From NCBI GenBank assembly GCA_003157595.1, contig PMKB01000006.1, positions 1 through 17,906 of the forward strand: a stretch of 17,906 nt of DNA. Reading direction: 5' to 3'. The translations under genes were made by a program, and so were the position numbers. The notes under the pieces were generated by a model. It made no database searches, was not told the DNA's origin, and was given only the letters and a program-made list of their open reading frames with translations. Below, piece by piece: positions 15,065 to 17,906 of this stretch. This DNA comes from Solirubrobacterales bacterium (GTDB lineage Bacteria > Actinomycetota > Thermoleophilia > Solirubrobacterales > Solirubrobacteraceae). Within the stretch, counting starts at the first letter, position 1, and each line of letters starts with the position of its first letter.

Positions 15065-16885
15065 ATGACCCTGACCGTTGCCAAGCCGGCGCAGCCGGCT
15101 CGATCCACGGAGCAGTCCTCTGTGCTGGGCTGGCTCCCGTGGATCTTTCTAGCCGTCGCCGCGGGCGTGATGGTGGTCAGCTGGGCCGACGCGCTGTCGC
15201 GCACCGGACATCGGGCTTCGGTGCTGTTCTGGCTGGCGATGGCGCTGTTGATCTTCCCGGCTGCCTTCCGCCTGTGCAGCGCGCGCGTGCGCCCCGGCGA
15301 GCGCTTGGCGACGGTCGTCCTCGTCGGCCTCGGGCTCTACGCCGTCAAGGTGCTTCGCGACCCGTTCGCCTTCACCTACGGCGACGAGTTCCCGCATCTC
15401 TACAACCTCCAGACGATCCTGAGCAGCGGGCGGCTGTTCGGCACCAACTCGATTCTCCCGATCACACCGCGCTATCCGGGCCTCGAGACGCTCGCGGCGC
15501 TGATCGCTCGAGCCGGAGGGCTGTCGCCGTTCGCGGCGGGCGTCATAACGGTCGGCGCCGGCCGGCTGCTGATGATGCTCGGGCTCTACCTGCTGTACGC
15601 CCGCCTCGGTGGCTCTGAGCGCGCGGCGGGGTTGGGGGCGCTGCTGTACGCGGCGACGCCGAACTTTCTCTTCTGGTCGGTCCAGTTCGCCTATGAGTCG
15701 CTGGCGCTGCCGCTGGCGACCGTTGCGCTGTTCGTGACGATCCGCTGGGCACAGGAGCGCGACGTCGGGCTTCGCCGGCCCTGGGAGCTCTGCTTCGGCC
15801 TCGTCGCCGTAGCCGTGGTCGTCACCCATCACGTCTCCTCCTACGTGCTCGTGGCGTTCCTGCTCGCGCTATGCGTGATCCACTGGCGGCTGCACGGCCG
15901 GGCGGGGGCGCCGTGGCTGCTTGCCGCCGGTGCCGGGGTGGCCACGATCCTCTGGCTCGCGCTCGCGGGGGGCGGCACCGTCGGTTATCTCAGCCCGGTC
16001 CTCACGAGTGCGCTGAAGCAGGTGATCCAGACGCTCGCCCGCGAGACGCCCGCGCGGGGGCTGTTCGCGAACCAGGGCGGCAGCGTCGTGACGCCGCCCG
16101 CCGAGATCGTCATCGCCCTGAGCGGGATCATGCTGCTCGGGCTGGGGGTGCTGGTGGGCGTGCGTCTGGTCTGGCAACAACGCTGGCGCAACCCGCTGAT
16201 GGTCCTGCTCGTGTTCTGCGCGTTCATCTATCTCGGCACGCTGCCGCTGCGCTTCGTGCCCGCCGCTTGGGAGACGGTGAGCCGGGCCGGGGACTTCCTG
16301 TTCATCGGCGTCGGCCTGACGGTGGCGCTCGGCGTCGTCTGGATGCTGGAGCGCGGCAAGCGGCGTTCACTGCGAGTACGGCTTTTGATCGCCACCGCCG
16401 TGACGATCGTGTTCGCCTCCGGCGTGATCGCCGGATGGCCCGCGAACGAACGCCTCGCCCAGCCTCGTCTCATCGCCGTCACCGGCGGCACGCTGGATCC
16501 GCCGGCTGTCGTCGCCGCGCAATGGAGCGGGCGGACGCTTGGGCCAAATCAGCGCGTGTTCGCGCAGGACGCCGACGCCCGTTTCTTCCTCACCAGCGGC
16601 CTGCAGACCTCGCTCACCGGGAACTTCGCCCCCGATGTGGACGATCTGCTTGACGCCAGGAAGCTCACACCGGCGATGCGCGCGCTGCTTCGCAGCTCCC
16701 GCACCACGCTGGTGGTGAGCGATCGGCGCGAGATCAGCGGCGACAACCTGTTCGGCTTCTACTTCGACAGCGGCCCGCCCGCGCTCGCGCCGGCCGCGAC
16801 GGCGTCGAAGTTCGACGTGCCCGGCGCCAACCGTCTGTACGACGGCGGCGATCTAATCATCTACGGAGTGCGCGGGCTGTGGTGA
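15065..16885 (+). CDS. Large polytopic membrane protein, GT-C-like (function unassigned)
   Basis: 606 residues. About eleven to twelve hydrophobic segments fall between residues 20 and 460, for example near 22-40, 52-70, 82-97, 157-178, 187-203, 211-226, 242-272, 283-301, 347-370, 376-392, 410-427 and 439-457. A soluble tail of about 145 residues follows. The first large loop carries TYGDEFPHLYNL at 104-115; an acidic pair in this place is typical of GT-C glycosyltransferases that use polyprenyl-phosphate sugars. THHVSSY at 254-260 lies at the end of a membrane helix. I infer a GT-C-like transferase or polysaccharide membrane component, but no family can be named. It starts 11 bases after the GT4 gene and its stop overlaps the next gene. 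Confidence 0.82.
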   Translation: MTLTVAKPAQPARSTEQSSVLGWLPWIFLAVAAGVMVVSWADALSRTGHRASVLFWLAMALLIFPAAFRLCSARVRPGERLATVVLVGLGLYAVKVLRDPFAFTYGDEFPHLYNLQTILSSGRLFGTNSILPITPRYPGLETLAALIARAGGLSPFAAGVITVGAGRLLMMLGLYLLYARLGGSERAAGLGALLYAATPNFLFWSVQFAYESLALPLATVALFVTIRWAQERDVGLRRPWELCFGLVAVAVVVTHHVSSYVLVAFLLALCVIHWRLHGRAGAPWLLAAGAGVATILWLALAGGGTVGYLSPVLTSALKQVIQTLARETPARGLFANQGGSVVTPPAEIVIALSGIMLLGLGVLVGVRLVWQQRWRNPLMVLLVFCAFIYLGTLPLRFVPAAWETVSRAGDFLFIGVGLTVALGVVWMLERGKRRSLRVRLLIATAVTIVFASGVIAGWPANERLAQPRLIAVTGGTLDPPAVVAAQWSGRTLGPNQRVFAQDADARFFLTSGLQTSLTGNFAPDVDDLLDARKLTPAMRALLRSSRTTLVVSDRREISGDNLFGFYFDSGPPALAPAATASKFDVPGANRLYDGGDLIIYGVRGLW

Positions 16886-17652
16886 AGCCGCGCACCGATC
16901 TTGCGCTCGTGATGGGGCTGGCGCTCGCCGCCTGCGTATTCGCGGCGCTGCTCCCGTCGAGTGTGGCGGTGCTGCGTGCTCCGCTGTGCCTGCCACTGGT
17001 CCTGGTGGCGCCCGGGTATGCGGTCGTCACCGCCATCTTCCGGCCCGGCGAGCTGCGCACCTCGGAGCTCCTGACGCTGTCGATCGCCGTCAGCATCGCG
17101 GCGACGTTGATCAGCGCCCTGCTCCTGGATGTGCTCGGGGTGGCGCTCACGGCGGCCCCATGGATGGGCCTGCTCACCGCGCTGACGCTCGCGGCGGCGG
17201 CGTGGGGAACGGCGCATGGACGTTCCCGTCCGCTCGTGTTCCGATCGATTCCCGTCGGCCGCGCGCAGGCCGGTGCCCTCGCCGCCGGACTGGCGCTGCT
17301 GGTCGGGGCGGCCACGCTCGGGTTCACGCCCATGAGTGCGCCGAGTGGCACCCGGGGGACCAGTGCACTGTGGCTCCTACCGGCTCCCCAGGGGCGCCAG
17401 GCGGCCTGCGTCGGCGTGATCAACGAGCAGCTACACGCCACGACCTACGACGTTTCGGTGCTCCTCGCCGGAGCACCGGCGCGGCGGTTCGGGCCGATCA
17501 CCCTGGCGCCGGGTGCGACCTGGAGCCGCGCGATCGCGGTGGGCCCGGGCAGGCCGGTGATCAACGCCTCACTCAGCACGGCGGCTGACCCGTCCGCCGT
17601 CTACCGCAGCGCAGTCCTGCAGGACTGGAACGTCGCGGTCGCGAGCTGCTGA
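16882..17652 (+). CDS. DUF1616-like membrane protein
   Basis: About 256 residues with five hydrophobic segments (about 7-25, 29-50, 62-85, 90-110 and 128-148) followed by a soluble domain of about 100 residues, probably outside the cell. The N-terminal part, with LVLVAPGYAVVTAIF and a following SELLTLSIAVSIA helix, resembles DUF1616 proteins, which occur near surface-glycan genes in actinobacteria and archaea. The function is unknown. The start is GTG 16882, which makes a GTGA overlap with the previous stop; GTG 16879 just before it is equally possible. The extracellular tail with VINEQLHATTYDVSVLLAG resembles an immunoglobulin-like strand pattern. It is the last plus-strand gene and ends inside the hairpin at 17648-17684. 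Confidence 0.72.
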   Translation: MKPRTDLALVMGLALAACVFAALLPSSVAVLRAPLCLPLVLVAPGYAVVTAIFRPGELRTSELLTLSIAVSIAATLISALLLDVLGVALTAAPWMGLLTALTLAAAAWGTAHGRSRPLVFRSIPVGRAQAGALAAGLALLVGAATLGFTPMSAPSGTRGTSALWLLPAPQGRQAACVGVINEQLHATTYDVSVLLAGAPARRFGPITLAPGATWSRAIAVGPGRPVINASLSTAADPSAVYRSAVLQDWNVAVASC

Positions 17653-17684
17653 GCGGCCCGCCGTTGCCTCCCGGCCGGCTCAGC
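17648..17684. terminator. Candidate bidirectional terminator between convergent genes
   Basis: GCTGAGCGGCC at 17648-17658 pairs with GGCCGGCTCAGC at 17673-17684: eleven base pairs with one bulged G and a 14-base loop. The hairpin covers both the plus-strand stop (17650-17652) and the minus-strand stop (17680-17682). No T-run follows on either side, so if it ends transcription it would do so without a classical U-tract, as is common in GC-rich actinobacteria. Confidence 0.5.
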
Positions 17685-17906
17685 GCGACAGCGCGCCGCG
17701 GCCGAGCGCCAGCAGCCGGCGTGCAAGCGCTCGTTCGCTTGCGGTAGCCGGGAAGACGAGGTAGCCGGCGCTGTACACGACGGCGCCGGCCAGCCCGCTC
17801 AGAACGATCGCCGGGATCGTCGACGGAGCGATGGCCGCGTGAATCAGCGCCAGCACGGCGACCATCGGGATCAGCGGGAGCACCCCCGGCAAAAGCACGC
17901 TCCGGG
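17680..17906 (-). CDS. C-terminal end of a membrane protein, probably a polysaccharide flippase (Wzx/MurJ-like), cut by window edge
   Basis: About 74 residues are visible and the frame is open to the right edge, so this is the end of a longer gene; the GTG near 17898 is not its true start. The visible part has two hydrophobic segments separated by a short turn, then a basic amphipathic tail (ERALARRLLALGR), as at the C-terminus of oligosaccharide flippases. The assignment rests on that layout and on the surface-glycan context. Another multi-pass membrane protein is possible. Confidence 0.55.
   Translation of the reverse strand, partial: RSVLLPGVLPLIPMVAVLALIHAAIAPSTIPAIVLSGLAGAVVYSAGYLVFPATASERALARRLLALGRGALSR

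Noticed and set aside
1..17906. Search for CRISPR arrays, tRNA/rRNA genes, insertion sequences, phage or toxin-antitoxin genes
   Set aside because: No regularly spaced repeats, cloverleaf, transposase or phage-like protein was seen in any region.

Overview
The window is very GC-rich, with G/C-dominated third codon positions, GTG and TTG starts, and genes packed head to tail with 1-7 base overlaps. Together with the gene content this suggests an actinobacterium. A soil lineage such as Thermoleophilia/Solirubrobacterales is my best guess, but this is an inference from style, not from a marker gene.

Layout. (1) Bases 1-998, minus strand: the N-terminal part of a secreted GH16-type glucanase, cut by the left edge. 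(2) Bases 999-1414: a divergent intergenic region with no convincing gene. (3) Bases 1415-11534, plus strand: a tightly packed block of nine genes. It encodes a DPM-like GT2, a SAM methyltransferase, a holo-ACP synthase, a small acyl carrier protein, an acyl-CoA-dehydrogenase-like flavoprotein, a tRNA-independent amino acid:[carrier protein] ligase (seryl-tRNA-synthetase-like), a DUF1839 protein, a GH2/beta-mannosidase-like protein, and a tandem alpha/beta hydrolase. (4) Bases 11588-17652, plus strand: a second block with a GT2, two GT4 glycosyltransferases, a large polytopic membrane protein and a DUF1616-like membrane protein. (5) From 17680 to the right edge, minus strand: the C-terminal end of a hydrophobic protein that resembles a polysaccharide flippase. 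It is convergent with the preceding gene, and a hairpin spans both stop codons.

How the genes may work together. The core is 3253-7066: AcpS activates the carrier protein, the synthetase-like ligase loads a small amino acid (Gly or Ala in characterised homologues) onto its phosphopantetheine arm, the dehydrogenase-like flavoprotein may modify the bound aminoacyl group, and the DUF1839 protein, which has a Cys/His/Asp arrangement reminiscent of papain-fold acyltransferases such as BtrH, may transfer it. The surrounding glycosyltransferases, GH2 and GH16 proteins, hydrolase and membrane proteins point to a surface polysaccharide or glycoconjugate as the likely acceptor or co-product. A carrier-protein-dependent aminoacyl modification tied to glycan synthesis is the main candidate for an undescribed system here. 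The individual protein assignments are firm; the pathway is inference.

I saw no tRNA, rRNA, CRISPR array, insertion sequence or phage gene.
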